Assembly (NCBI GenBank): GCA_900770075.1
Contig: CAAGIZ010000069.1
Location: 1 to 16,131, forward strand
Direction of reading: 5' to 3'
Origin: Spirochaetia bacterium
GTDB taxonomy: Bacteria; Spirochaetota; Spirochaetia; Treponematales; Treponemataceae
DNA length: 16,131 nt
Part shown: piece by piece, positions 7,057-14,573 of the stretch
How positions within the stretch are numbered: the stretch's first letter is position 1
How the letters are laid out: every line of letters starts with the position of its first letter
Program-made: the position numbers and the translations under genes
Notes under the pieces: generated by a model
Databases searched by the model: none
What the model saw: only the letters and a program-made list of their open reading frames with translations
Told to the model about the DNA's origin: nothing

Positions 7057-9162
7057 TTATTTCTGCTCTTCAAGAGCGTCTATGTAAGAAAGGTTAAGTC
7101 TTCCCATCTTATCAACTTCAAGGAGCTTAACAGGAATCTGCTGTCCTTCCGAAAGGATATCAGATACCTTTTCTACTCTCTGTCTTGAAAGTTTAGAAAT
7201 ATGGCACAATCCTTCCTTTCCCGGCAGGATTTCTACAAAGGCACCAAAATCCATGATGCGTTTTACGGTACCGTTGTAAATCGTTCCAACCTCAGGATCT
7301 TCACAGATGCCCTTTACGGCAGCCCTGGCTTCTTCCGCAGATTTTCCGGTTTTTCCGTAAATCTGAACGGTTCCGTCGTCTTCAGTATTGATTGTAACAC
7401 CATACTGGGCGCAGAGAGCCTTGATGTTCTTTCCACCAGGTCCGATTAAAGCACCGATTTTATCAGGGCTTATCTTCATGGTAAGGATTTTCGGAGCAAA
7501 CGGGCTGATTGGCTGCGGTTTGTCAATACATTTTTCCATTATGGAAAGGATGTGCAGGCGTCCGGCCTTTGCCTGTGCAAGGGCTTCTTTCATAATCTGG
7601 GTAGTTACGCCGGCAATCTTTATGTCCATCTGGAAACCGGTAATACCGTCTTTTGTTCCGGCAACCTTAAAGTCCATGTCGCCAAGGTGGTCTTCTTCAC
7701 CAAGAATGTCCGAAAGAATCTTGTAGTTTCCGTAAGGATTGTCGCCTTCAGGTTCTGTAATAAGACCCATGGCAATTCCGGCAACCATTTTCTTCATAGG
7801 AACACCGGCAGCAAGCATTGCAAGACAGCCGCCACAGGTAGAAGCCTGAGAAGAAGAACCGTTGGATTCCATGATTTCGGAAACAACGCGAACGGTATAA
7901 GGGAATTCAGAAACAGGAGGCACCATGGCAGCCAGAGAGCGGCGTGCAAGGTTTCCGTGTCCGATTTCCCTGCGGCCTGTAGTAAGGCGTCCGACTTCAC
8001 CAACCGAATAAGGAGGGAAGTTGTAGTGAAGAATGAAGTTTTCGCTTCTTTCACCGTCGATGTCGTCATAAACCTGGGCATCCAGAGTTGTTCCGAGAGT
8101 ACATACAGCCAGAGACTGAGTTTCGCCACGGGTAAAAAGAGCCGAACCGTGAGGACGAGGAAGAACGTTTACTTCACAGGTAATAGGGCGGATTTCATCA
8201 CATTTACGACCATCGATACGAAGTCCCTTGTCCAAGATACTCTTTCTAAGCAGATTGTACTGAATGTCGTCAAAGCAGGAATCGAAAAGCTTTTTCTGAA
8301 TTTCGTCAGACAGCTGTTCGGCATATTTCTGGGCAACCTGTTCCTTTGCAGCAGCAATAGCCTTACCCCTGGTCATCTTTCCATCCTGGAAACATGCCTT
8401 TTCGAGAAGAGGCGTAGCATCTGCAATAATCTGCTCTTTGTTTGCCAGTTCCACATTAAGCGGAGAAAGCGGCAGTTTTTCCTTTCCGCACTTTGCAACA
8501 AGCTGTTCCTGAAGTTCACACATAGCAGAAATAAAGCCCTGAGCCTGTTCAAGGGCACCGAGCATGATTTCTTCGCTTACTTCATTTGCACCGCCTTCAA
8601 CCATTGTAAAGCCGTCTTTTGTTCCGGCAACAACGATTTCCAGCTGGGCTTTTTCCTGCTGAAAGAAAGTCGGATTGATTACATATTTTCCGTCGATGTA
8701 AGCAACTCTTGCCGCAGCAACAGGTCCATGGAACGGAATATCGGAAATAGATACGGCTGCAGAAGCTGCTATTACTGCAAGGATATCCGGCGGATTGATT
8801 CCATCGGCAGAAACACAAGTCGGAACAATCTGAATTTCGCGACCAAAAGAAGGCTCAAAAAGAGGACGCATAGGGCGGTCAATAAGGCGGGAAACAAGAA
8901 TTTCCTTGTCCTTAGGACGACCTTCGCGCTTTACAAAGCCTCCTGGAATCTTTCCTGCAGCATAGTATTTTTCGTTGTATTCAACAGTAACGGGAACAAA
9001 GTCCAGACCTTCCTTTACTTCGGAAGAGGCGCAGACAGTTGCAATTACGGAAGTTCCTGCATACTGGGCATAGACACAGCCATTTGCCTGCTTACCGATT
9101 TTTCCAGTTTCGAGGATCAGTTCTTCGTCACCGATTTTATAAGTTACTCTATTTTCTGCCAT
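7057..9162 (-). CDS. pnp: Polynucleotide phosphorylase, 701 aa
   Basis: Phosphate-dependent 3'-5' exoribonuclease that also polymerises NDPs; a homotrimer central to mRNA decay. The start is ATG 9162 with GGGAGG upstream. Domain order is complete: first RNase PH-like domain (about 10-145), helical linker (about 240-305), second RNase PH-like domain (about 310-545) with RPHGSALFTRGETQ (336-349), the serine-rich SNGSSSQASTCGG (433-445), and acidic catalytic segments GDMDFKVAGTKDG (494-506) and QMDIK (511-515). A KH domain follows with IGPGGKNI (573-580), then an S1 domain (about 624-695). Length is typical. It lies 18 bp after rpsO, an order conserved in many bacteria. That short gap leaves no room for the RNase III stem-loop leader that autoregulates E. 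coli pnp, so control must differ or lie upstream. Confidence 0.98.
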   Translation of the reverse strand: MAENRVTYKIGDEELILETGKIGKQANGCVYAQYAGTSVIATVCASSEVKEGLDFVPVTVEYNEKYYAAGKIPGGFVKREGRPKDKEILVSRLIDRPMRPLFEPSFGREIQIVPTCVSADGINPPDILAVIAASAAVSISDIPFHGPVAAARVAYIDGKYVINPTFFQQEKAQLEIVVAGTKDGFTMVEGGANEVSEEIMLGALEQAQGFISAMCELQEQLVAKCGKEKLPLSPLNVELANKEQIIADATPLLEKACFQDGKMTRGKAIAAAKEQVAQKYAEQLSDEIQKKLFDSCFDDIQYNLLRKSILDKGLRIDGRKCDEIRPITCEVNVLPRPHGSALFTRGETQSLAVCTLGTTLDAQVYDDIDGERSENFILHYNFPPYSVGEVGRLTTGRREIGHGNLARRSLAAMVPPVSEFPYTVRVVSEIMESNGSSSQASTCGGCLAMLAAGVPMKKMVAGIAMGLITEPEGDNPYGNYKILSDILGEEDHLGDMDFKVAGTKDGITGFQMDIKIAGVTTQIMKEALAQAKAGRLHILSIMEKCIDKPQPISPFAPKILTMKISPDKIGALIGPGGKNIKALCAQYGVTINTEDDGTVQIYGKTGKSAEEARAAVKGICEDPEVGTIYNGTVKRIMDFGAFVEILPGKEGLCHISKLSRQRVEKVSDILSEGQQIPVKLLEVDKMGRLNLSYIDALEEQK

Positions 9163-9180
9163 TACTTAAACCTCCCGGTT

Positions 9181-9447
9181 TTATTTGCGGAGGCCAAGGT
9201 CTTTAATAAGCTGGCGGTAAACTTCCAGATCCTTTCTCTGAAGATATTTAAGCAGTTTACGGCGCTGACCGATTACTTTGAGCAATCCGCGTGAAGCACC
9301 TGCGTCTTTAGGAAAGTTTCTGCAGTGAACTGTAAGCTGTTTGATGCGTTCAGTAAGGAGGGCGATCTGAACTTTTGTGTTTCCTGTGTCGGCTTCGTTT
9401 TTGCCGAATTTGCTGACTACTGCAGCTGATTCTTCTTTTGTAAGCAT
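9181..9447 (-). CDS. rpsO: Ribosomal protein S15, 88 aa
   Basis: Small-subunit protein that binds the 16S rRNA central domain early in 30S assembly. The frame is open up to 9525, but ATG 9447 has a strong AAAGGAG 8 nt upstream and gives the standard 88-89 aa S15. Family features are DTGNTKVQIALLTERI (20-35), LTVHC followed by DAGASRGLLKVIGQRRKLLKYL (the helical RNA-binding hairpin, from about 48), and DLGLRK at the end. It sits 22 bp after the truB fusion gene and 18 bp before pnp. S15 often represses its own mRNA, but I see no obvious pseudoknot in the short leader. Confidence 0.97.
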   Translation of the reverse strand: MLTKEESAAVVSKFGKNEADTGNTKVQIALLTERIKQLTVHCRNFPKDAGASRGLLKVIGQRRKLLKYLQRKDLEVYRQLIKDLGLRK

Positions 9448-9469
9448 TTTACTTACTCCTTTAAATATT

Positions 9470-11311
9470 TTATTTCTCTGGGTAACCAAATTGAATTGCC
9501 CGCACAAAACCTCTGAGCGATCCATCAGAATCCAGCACGCGAAGTAAACCGGAATCTAATTTACAGGCTACAGTTCTTGTAGCGGAAATCTCTTCGCTTC
9601 CAGAAATTGCCAGTTTTATAACGACGGAATATTCACCGTCAGGAGGAAAAATCTGCGTTCCGTGTTTTTTTGCCGTGAGCCATATTTTTCCGTCTGTATT
9701 TTCCCTGTACCATTCAAACCCTGCACAGTCAATCGTATATGGAGCTTTAAGCATTAAAGCCGTTTCTTTGAAATTTTTAGCCAGGATTTCTTCACGAATT
9801 CTAGAAGAACTTACCCGCCTGCCCCCATAATCAACAAATTTTACGATATTAAGTTCGATATCGTTCTCAGAACAAAAATCTTTCAGTGCAGGAATATCCG
9901 TCAATCCTTTATACCCGCACCTAAAGTCTTCGCCCTCTGCAAGATATTTTAAATTACAGCAGTTTTTTAAAACTGAAAGAAAATCCTTCCCTTGTATTTT
10001 AGTAAAATCGTCAGAAAAGTCAATCACAACGGCAAACTTAAAACCTTTGTGCATAAAGAATTCCAGTTTTTGAGACAGGCTGGAAACATCACCTTCGTAA
10101 TTCCTGCCGTCCTTGCCCAGCCGGGTTGAATGTCTGAAAGTTACAATACCAGGAACCAAATCTTTCTGCCCTAAGATTGAATCAAAAATAGAATCGTGCC
10201 CAATGTGCATGCCGTCAAAACTTCCAATACTGAGGGCTGTCTGCTGATTTTTCAGTTCTAAAAGGGCTTTTCCGTTTACCACCTGCTCCCATGAAAAAAT
10301 TTTAAGGTTCTGTTTTCCCGGAGGAATTACAAAACCATACTGAAACTTACGACCGATTCGCCTGACTGTTCCTGCAAAAGTCAAATCCGGGTAAAAGACA
10401 GCCAGCTGGCAGTTTTCGGGGGTGTTTTCATCAAAATAAAAGGAATGCCGCCTTAAAAGCCGTCCGTTAGAAAAATCCTGCAGGTAGCTGGTACACAAAA
10501 GGGCAGGCTTAAAACCGCATAACCTGGCAGTTTCCGCCGTCATGGGATAAACTGATTTTTTAATTTTTTCTGCAAAATCCGAACTGTTTTTCCTGTCCAA
10601 AGGGGATTTTTTTTCGCCATACACAAGGCTGGAAATGGTAAAATCCGGCAAATCTTCATGCCCGGCTGCATCTTTCAAGTAAAAAGGACCTACGCTGGTA
10701 CGGCGCAAAGCCTTTAAATGAGCTGCAGTTCCGCATTTTTCCGCAATATCTCTGGCAAGTGAGCGGATATAAGTTCCTTTTGAACAGCTGACTTCAATAA
10801 GTGCATATTTTTCAAAAAAATCCAAAAGTTTTATGGAATAAATCGTGATTTTTCTTGCAGGCAGTTCAACTTCTTCACCGTTTCGCATCAAGTCGCTGGC
10901 TCTTTTTCCGTTTACATGCAGGGCACTGAATTTCGGCGGAATCTGGTCAATTTCACCTTTAAAAGCCTTTAAAGCCTCCCGAACTTCCTCTTCTTCAGGA
11001 ATTCTTCCGGTTTTTACAATCTTTCCTGTGGGATCCAGGGTGTCTGTTTCCGAGCCGAATTCCACAAGTGCCAGATAAGTTTTTCCGAAATTCGTTATAT
11101 GCGAAACAAGCCGGGTCAAGTGCCCGGTCAAAACCACCAGAAGGCCGTCTGCAAAGGAATCAAGGGTTCCCGTGTGACCGACCTTCTTAGTTCCGAGAGA
11201 TTTTTTTACTGCCGATAAAGAAGCAAAACTCGTTTCCCCGGACTGCTTGCTCAAAAGCACAATCCCGGAGTTTAAGTTATTGCCCGTCTGCCTGCTGTCT
11301 GCGGATTTCAT
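9470..11311 (-). CDS. truB: Fusion of tRNA pseudouridine-55 synthase TruB and an FAD synthetase (FMN adenylyltransferase) domain, 613 aa
   Basis: Residues about 15-340 are TruB, which makes pseudouridine 55 in the tRNA T-loop: GIVLLSK (16-22), KKVGHTGTLDSFADGLL (42-58) with catalytic D51, KTYLALVEFGSETDT (77-91) and GTYIRSLARDIA (179-190). Residues about 355-530 are the nucleotidyltransferase domain of RibF: GSFDGMHIGH (363-372, ATP-binding HxGH), GEDFRCGYKG (460-469) and RRVSSSRIREEI (498-509). The tail 530-613 is a degenerate barrel; it has FPPDGEYSVVI but no GRxLGFPTAN riboflavin-kinase motif, so FMN formation is probably absent. These are normally two adjacent genes; here there is no stop between them. 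I start at ATG 11311, which overlaps rbfA by 35 bp and has GAGG only 3 nt away; a TTG at 11326 is the alternative. Domain calls are firm; dual activity is inferred. Confidence 0.92.
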   Translation of the reverse strand: MKSADSRQTGNNLNSGIVLLSKQSGETSFASLSAVKKSLGTKKVGHTGTLDSFADGLLVVLTGHLTRLVSHITNFGKTYLALVEFGSETDTLDPTGKIVKTGRIPEEEEVREALKAFKGEIDQIPPKFSALHVNGKRASDLMRNGEEVELPARKITIYSIKLLDFFEKYALIEVSCSKGTYIRSLARDIAEKCGTAAHLKALRRTSVGPFYLKDAAGHEDLPDFTISSLVYGEKKSPLDRKNSSDFAEKIKKSVYPMTAETARLCGFKPALLCTSYLQDFSNGRLLRRHSFYFDENTPENCQLAVFYPDLTFAGTVRRIGRKFQYGFVIPPGKQNLKIFSWEQVVNGKALLELKNQQTALSIGSFDGMHIGHDSIFDSILGQKDLVPGIVTFRHSTRLGKDGRNYEGDVSSLSQKLEFFMHKGFKFAVVIDFSDDFTKIQGKDFLSVLKNCCNLKYLAEGEDFRCGYKGLTDIPALKDFCSENDIELNIVKFVDYGGRRVSSSRIREEILAKNFKETALMLKAPYTIDCAGFEWYRENTDGKIWLTAKKHGTQIFPPDGEYSVVIKLAISGSEEISATRTVACKLDSGLLRVLDSDGSLRGFVRAIQFGYPEK

Positions 11312-11663
11312 TTTCCTCAGCTTCAAGACGGTTCAGTTTGTTTACCATCTCAAAGCCTTCCTTTATTGAAGTATCTGCTATAAAAGTAAGTTTTGGAAAT
11401 TTACGAATCGTAAGTTTTTTTGCAATGGAAGACTGAATGAATCCTGCCGCACTGTTAAGACCGGCAACTCCTTTCAAAATCTGACCTTCAGGCAAAAAAC
11501 TCGAAACATAAACCTTTGCATAAGCAAGATCCGCAGCAACTTCCACACGGTTAATCGTCAGAAAAGTCGAAACCCGCGGATCTTTTATTTTCTGGGTACT
11601 GATAAGCTGTGCAATTTCGCCGCGAATCTGTTCCCCCAGTTTTGCAAGCCGGAATTCACCCAT
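11277..11663 (-). CDS. rbfA: Ribosome-binding factor A, 128 aa
   Basis: KH-like protein that binds the 30S subunit and helps 16S rRNA 5'-end maturation and cold adaptation. It begins FRLAKLGEQIRGEIAQLI (4-21) and shows the family signature KIKDPRVS (25-32), then the strand AKVYVSSF (49-56), a helix with LNSAAGFIQSSIAKKL (69-84) and KLTFIADTSI (91-100). Length is typical. The start ATG 11663 shares its A with the infB stop (TAATG), which favours translational coupling; GGAGG lies 12 nt upstream inside infB. The 3' end overlaps the truB fusion by 35 bp. Confidence 0.95.
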   Translation of the reverse strand: MGEFRLAKLGEQIRGEIAQLISTQKIKDPRVSTFLTINRVEVAADLAYAKVYVSSFLPEGQILKGVAGLNSAAGFIQSSIAKKLTIRKFPKLTFIADTSIKEGFEMVNKLNRLEAEENEIRRQQADGQ

Positions 11664-14467
11664 TATTCAGCATCTCCTCCGGGAATAAACGAAGAATTCT
11701 GCTTTTCTCTGGCGGCTTTCTTTGCTTTTCCCTTAGCCTTTGCTTCGGCTTCTTCTGCTGCAAGCTGGGCTGCTGCGGCTTCTGCCTCTGCCTTTGCGGC
11801 TGCAATGCGTTCCTTTGCCTTTGCTTCAGCTTCTGCCTTTTCGTCTACGAGAGATTCACCGAGTTTTCTTGCAACTTCCACGTATTCGATAACCTCAAGC
11901 TGGTCGCCAACCTGAATGTCCTGCCAGTTTTCAAGACCGATACCGCACTCAAATCCAGCCTTAACCTCTTTAACGTCATCCTTGAAGCGTTTGAGGGAAG
12001 AAATCTTTCCAGTCCACTTAACGATGCCGTCCCGGATAAGATTGACGATGGCACTCTTCTTAACCACACCGTCCGTAACGGAACAGCCTGCAATAAGACC
12101 TGCTTTCGGTACCCGGAAAGTATTGCGGACTTCAACAGTACCGATATTCTGTTCAATGGTATCCGGCCGCAACATCCCTTCCATAGCCTGCTGAATTTCT
12201 TCAACACACTTGTAAATAACGTTGTATTTGCGGATTTCAACCTTTTCCTCATCAGCAAGCATTTTTGCCTTTGCTGTAGGGCGTACGTTGAATCCGATTA
12301 TGATTGCGTTTTCATCGGCAGAAGCCAGGGTAACATCGCTTTCGTTGATTGCACCGGCAGAAGAATGGATTACATTCAGGCGGATTTCCTGAGTAGAAAG
12401 CTTTTCAAGAGACTGCTTCAAAGCCTCTGCAGAACCCTGCAAGTCAGCCTTAATGATTACCTTAAGCTCTTTAACTTCGCTGGCTTCAATCGTAGAAACG
12501 AGAGTGTCCAGCGTAACTTTCTTAACGGCCTTTGCGGCTTCAAAGCGTTTAAGTTCCTGACGTTTATTTGAAATATCCCGGGCATCCCGTTCTGTTTCCG
12601 TAACCTGGAAAGGATCACCGGCATTCGGCATTTCGTCCAGACCGAGAACCTCAACTGGCATGGAAGGAGTGGCTTCCTTAACCTTTTCTCCCCTGTCATT
12701 GAACATTGCCCTTACCTTTCCGGAGTAAATTCCTGCAACAAAAGGATCACCAACCTTTAAGGTACCGCTTTGAACCATGACATCGGCAACAACACCCCGT
12801 CCCTGATCAACGTGGGATTCGATAACTTTACCTTCGGCTCTGGTTTCCCAGTGGGCCTTAAGTTCGAGCATTTCTGCCTGAAGAAGGATTGCATCCAAAA
12901 GTTCACTGATTCCTTCACCTTTAAGGGCAGATATTTTTACATACTGGGTATCTCCACCCCACTCTTCAGGTGTAAGACCTCTTTCAGCAAGCTGGGTCAT
13001 AACCTTGTCTGGATTTGCATCCGGCTTGTCAATTTTGTTTACGGCAACAATAATAGGAACCTTTGCATCCTTTGCATGACTCAAGGCTTCCAGAGTCTGC
13101 GGCATAACACCGTCATCTGCGGCAACTACAAGAACGCAGACATCAGTAATCTGTGCACCACGGGCGCGCATCATAGTAAAGGCTTCGTGTCCAGGAGTAT
13201 CAAGGAATGTAATTACGCCTTTTTCAGTCTTAACCTGATAAGCACCAATCTTCTGGGTAATGCCACCGGCTTCTCCTGCTGCCACGTTGGTTTTCCGGAT
13301 TGCATCGAGGGTCTTTGTCTTACCGTGGTCTACGTGACCCATTACAGTAACGATTGGAGGCCTAGGAAGTTCAGAGCCTTCTTCACCCTTATCGCTTTCG
13401 ATTACAGTTTCATCATAAAGGGAAACAAGATGAACGTCACAGCCGTACTCAGCAGCCAGAAGGGTTGCCGTATCGGAATCGATGCTCTGGTTGATTGTTA
13501 CCATCATTCCCATAGACATGAGTTTTCCGATTATTTCGTTGGCTTTCAGGTTCATCTTCTTTGCCAGATCAGAAATCGAAACCGATTCCATTATATCGAT
13601 TGACTTAGGAACTACGCTGGCAGGGGTTGCTGCCTTCTTCTTGTAAAGTTCCTCTTCGTCAAAAAGTTCTTCCTTATCTTTACGGTTGTTGTAAACCTGT
13701 TTTTTGCCTTTAAATGCCTTTTTTCCAGGACCTTTCTGTTCAGGAATTGCAGATGCCACAGGAGCACCGCCAAAACCAGGTCTTCCGCCCCCAAAGCCCG
13801 GTCGTCCGCCAAATCCCGGACGTCCGCCCTGACCGGCACCCCGGTTAAAGCCACCCTGTCCGTTTGGACTGCGGCTAAACCCGCCCTGACGGTTAAATCC
13901 ACCGCCCTGTCCGTTTGGACCGCGGTTGAATCCGCCCTGACGGTTAAAGCCGCCCTGACCGTTTCTGTCCCGGTTCTGATAGTTTTCTCTGGCCTGTGCG
14001 CCGGAAAATCCGCCCGTACGCTGACCGTTATTGCCGTATCCTCTGTTTCCGTATCCGTCGCGGTTTCCGTAACCGTTCTGACCGCGGTTAAAGCCGCCGG
14101 AACGCTGACGGTTCGGAGTAGAAAGGTTACCTGCTTTTACATTCGGTCTTGCAGAGCCGAGTTCAAAGGTAGTACGAGTCTGTACGGCAGGACGCTGCTG
14201 TTGTTGAGGACGGGAAGCAGAAGGAGCCGGCTCTGCGGATGCAGGGGCAGGAGCTTTCTTTACGACAGGAACCAGCCGTTTTTTTGTCTCGCCGTTTTCC
14301 TGTACATTCTCCTGAGCCTGAGCAGGCGTCTTTCTCTTTACAACTACAATCTTTTTCTTTTCCGGTGAAGTTGAACCCGCAGAAGAAGCGGCTGCTTTCT
14401 GCTCTGCAGGTTCCTGTTTCTTCTTGTTCAATACAAATCCGGGCTTTTTCTCTGTTTCTTCAGCCAT
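11663..14467 (-). CDS. infB: Translation initiation factor IF-2 with long low-complexity tails, 934 aa
   Basis: GTPase that brings fMet-tRNA to the 30S subunit and drives subunit joining. Order: charged/Ala-rich start (1-100); Gly/Asn/Arg/Phe repeats (124-234); basic linker (245-265); IF2-N helix bundle (about 291-345); GTPase with GHVDHGKT (377-384), GGITQ (401-405), DTPGHEAF (423-430), NKID (477-480), SAL (513-515); domain II (about 545-640); domain III (about 660-760); domain IV (about 770-865). After the usual end it has an extra 60-residue Ala/Glu/Lys helix-like tail (875-934). After GKT the P-loop reads KTLD where many bacteria have SLLD. The start ATG 14467 has only a weak GAG nearby. 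nusA is 106 bp upstream and rbfA overlaps by 1 nt. The core is certainly functional-looking; the tails' roles are unknown. Confidence 0.97.
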   Translation of the reverse strand: MAEETEKKPGFVLNKKKQEPAEQKAAASSAGSTSPEKKKIVVVKRKTPAQAQENVQENGETKKRLVPVVKKAPAPASAEPAPSASRPQQQQRPAVQTRTTFELGSARPNVKAGNLSTPNRQRSGGFNRGQNGYGNRDGYGNRGYGNNGQRTGGFSGAQARENYQNRDRNGQGGFNRQGGFNRGPNGQGGGFNRQGGFSRSPNGQGGFNRGAGQGGRPGFGGRPGFGGGRPGFGGAPVASAIPEQKGPGKKAFKGKKQVYNNRKDKEELFDEEELYKKKAATPASVVPKSIDIMESVSISDLAKKMNLKANEIIGKLMSMGMMVTINQSIDSDTATLLAAEYGCDVHLVSLYDETVIESDKGEEGSELPRPPIVTVMGHVDHGKTKTLDAIRKTNVAAGEAGGITQKIGAYQVKTEKGVITFLDTPGHEAFTMMRARGAQITDVCVLVVAADDGVMPQTLEALSHAKDAKVPIIVAVNKIDKPDANPDKVMTQLAERGLTPEEWGGDTQYVKISALKGEGISELLDAILLQAEMLELKAHWETRAEGKVIESHVDQGRGVVADVMVQSGTLKVGDPFVAGIYSGKVRAMFNDRGEKVKEATPSMPVEVLGLDEMPNAGDPFQVTETERDARDISNKRQELKRFEAAKAVKKVTLDTLVSTIEASEVKELKVIIKADLQGSAEALKQSLEKLSTQEIRLNVIHSSAGAINESDVTLASADENAIIIGFNVRPTAKAKMLADEEKVEIRKYNVIYKCVEEIQQAMEGMLRPDTIEQNIGTVEVRNTFRVPKAGLIAGCSVTDGVVKKSAIVNLIRDGIVKWTGKISSLKRFKDDVKEVKAGFECGIGLENWQDIQVGDQLEVIEYVEVARKLGESLVDEKAEAEAKAKERIAAAKAEAEAAAAQLAAEEAEAKAKGKAKKAAREKQNSSFIPGGDAE
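13766..14098 (-). repeat. Imperfect coding repeats in infB (GGFNRxGGFNRGPNGQ type)
   Basis: DNA encoding IF2 residues 124-234 consists of imperfect short repeats: GGFNR appears six or more times, with interspersed GPNGQ, NGYGNRDGYGNRGYG and RPGFGG (three times near 216-234). Arg, Asn, Gly and Phe dominate and acidic residues are few, so the tract is disordered, cationic and resembles eukaryotic RGG/FG-type RNA-binding segments. Such tracts can change length by slippage or recombination between repeat units. Confidence 0.85.
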
Positions 14468-14525
14468 ATTTTCTCGTCTTTCCCCTTATAAAAAATCTCG
14501 TACTACTTTTTTACACTGCAAGTGA

Positions 14526-14555
14526 ACTTTAGAGATGCAGGAGCATCCCCAAAGT
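14526..14555 (-). promoter_or_regulatory. 13-bp RNA hairpin in the nusA-infB gap
   Basis: In the minus-strand RNA, ACUUUGGGGAUGC (complement of 14543-14555) pairs with GCAUCUCUAAAGU (complement of 14526-14538) along all 13 positions, two of them G-U, around a UCCU tetraloop. The other strand would have two A/C mismatches instead, so the structure favours the infB-sense transcript. No U-tract follows, so it is not a standard terminator. It lies about 60 nt before the infB start and could be a processing site or control element; its function is inferred. Confidence 0.6.
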
Positions 14556-14573
14556 ACATTCTACCGTTTTTTA

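Noticed and set aside
7552..9294. A 580-codon open frame on the plus strand opposite pnp
   Set aside because: It mirrors the pnp reading frame, its translation is rich in Ser/Cys/Asn/Phe without any recognisable domain, and it has no supporting ribosome-binding site. pnp on the other strand is complete and conserved.
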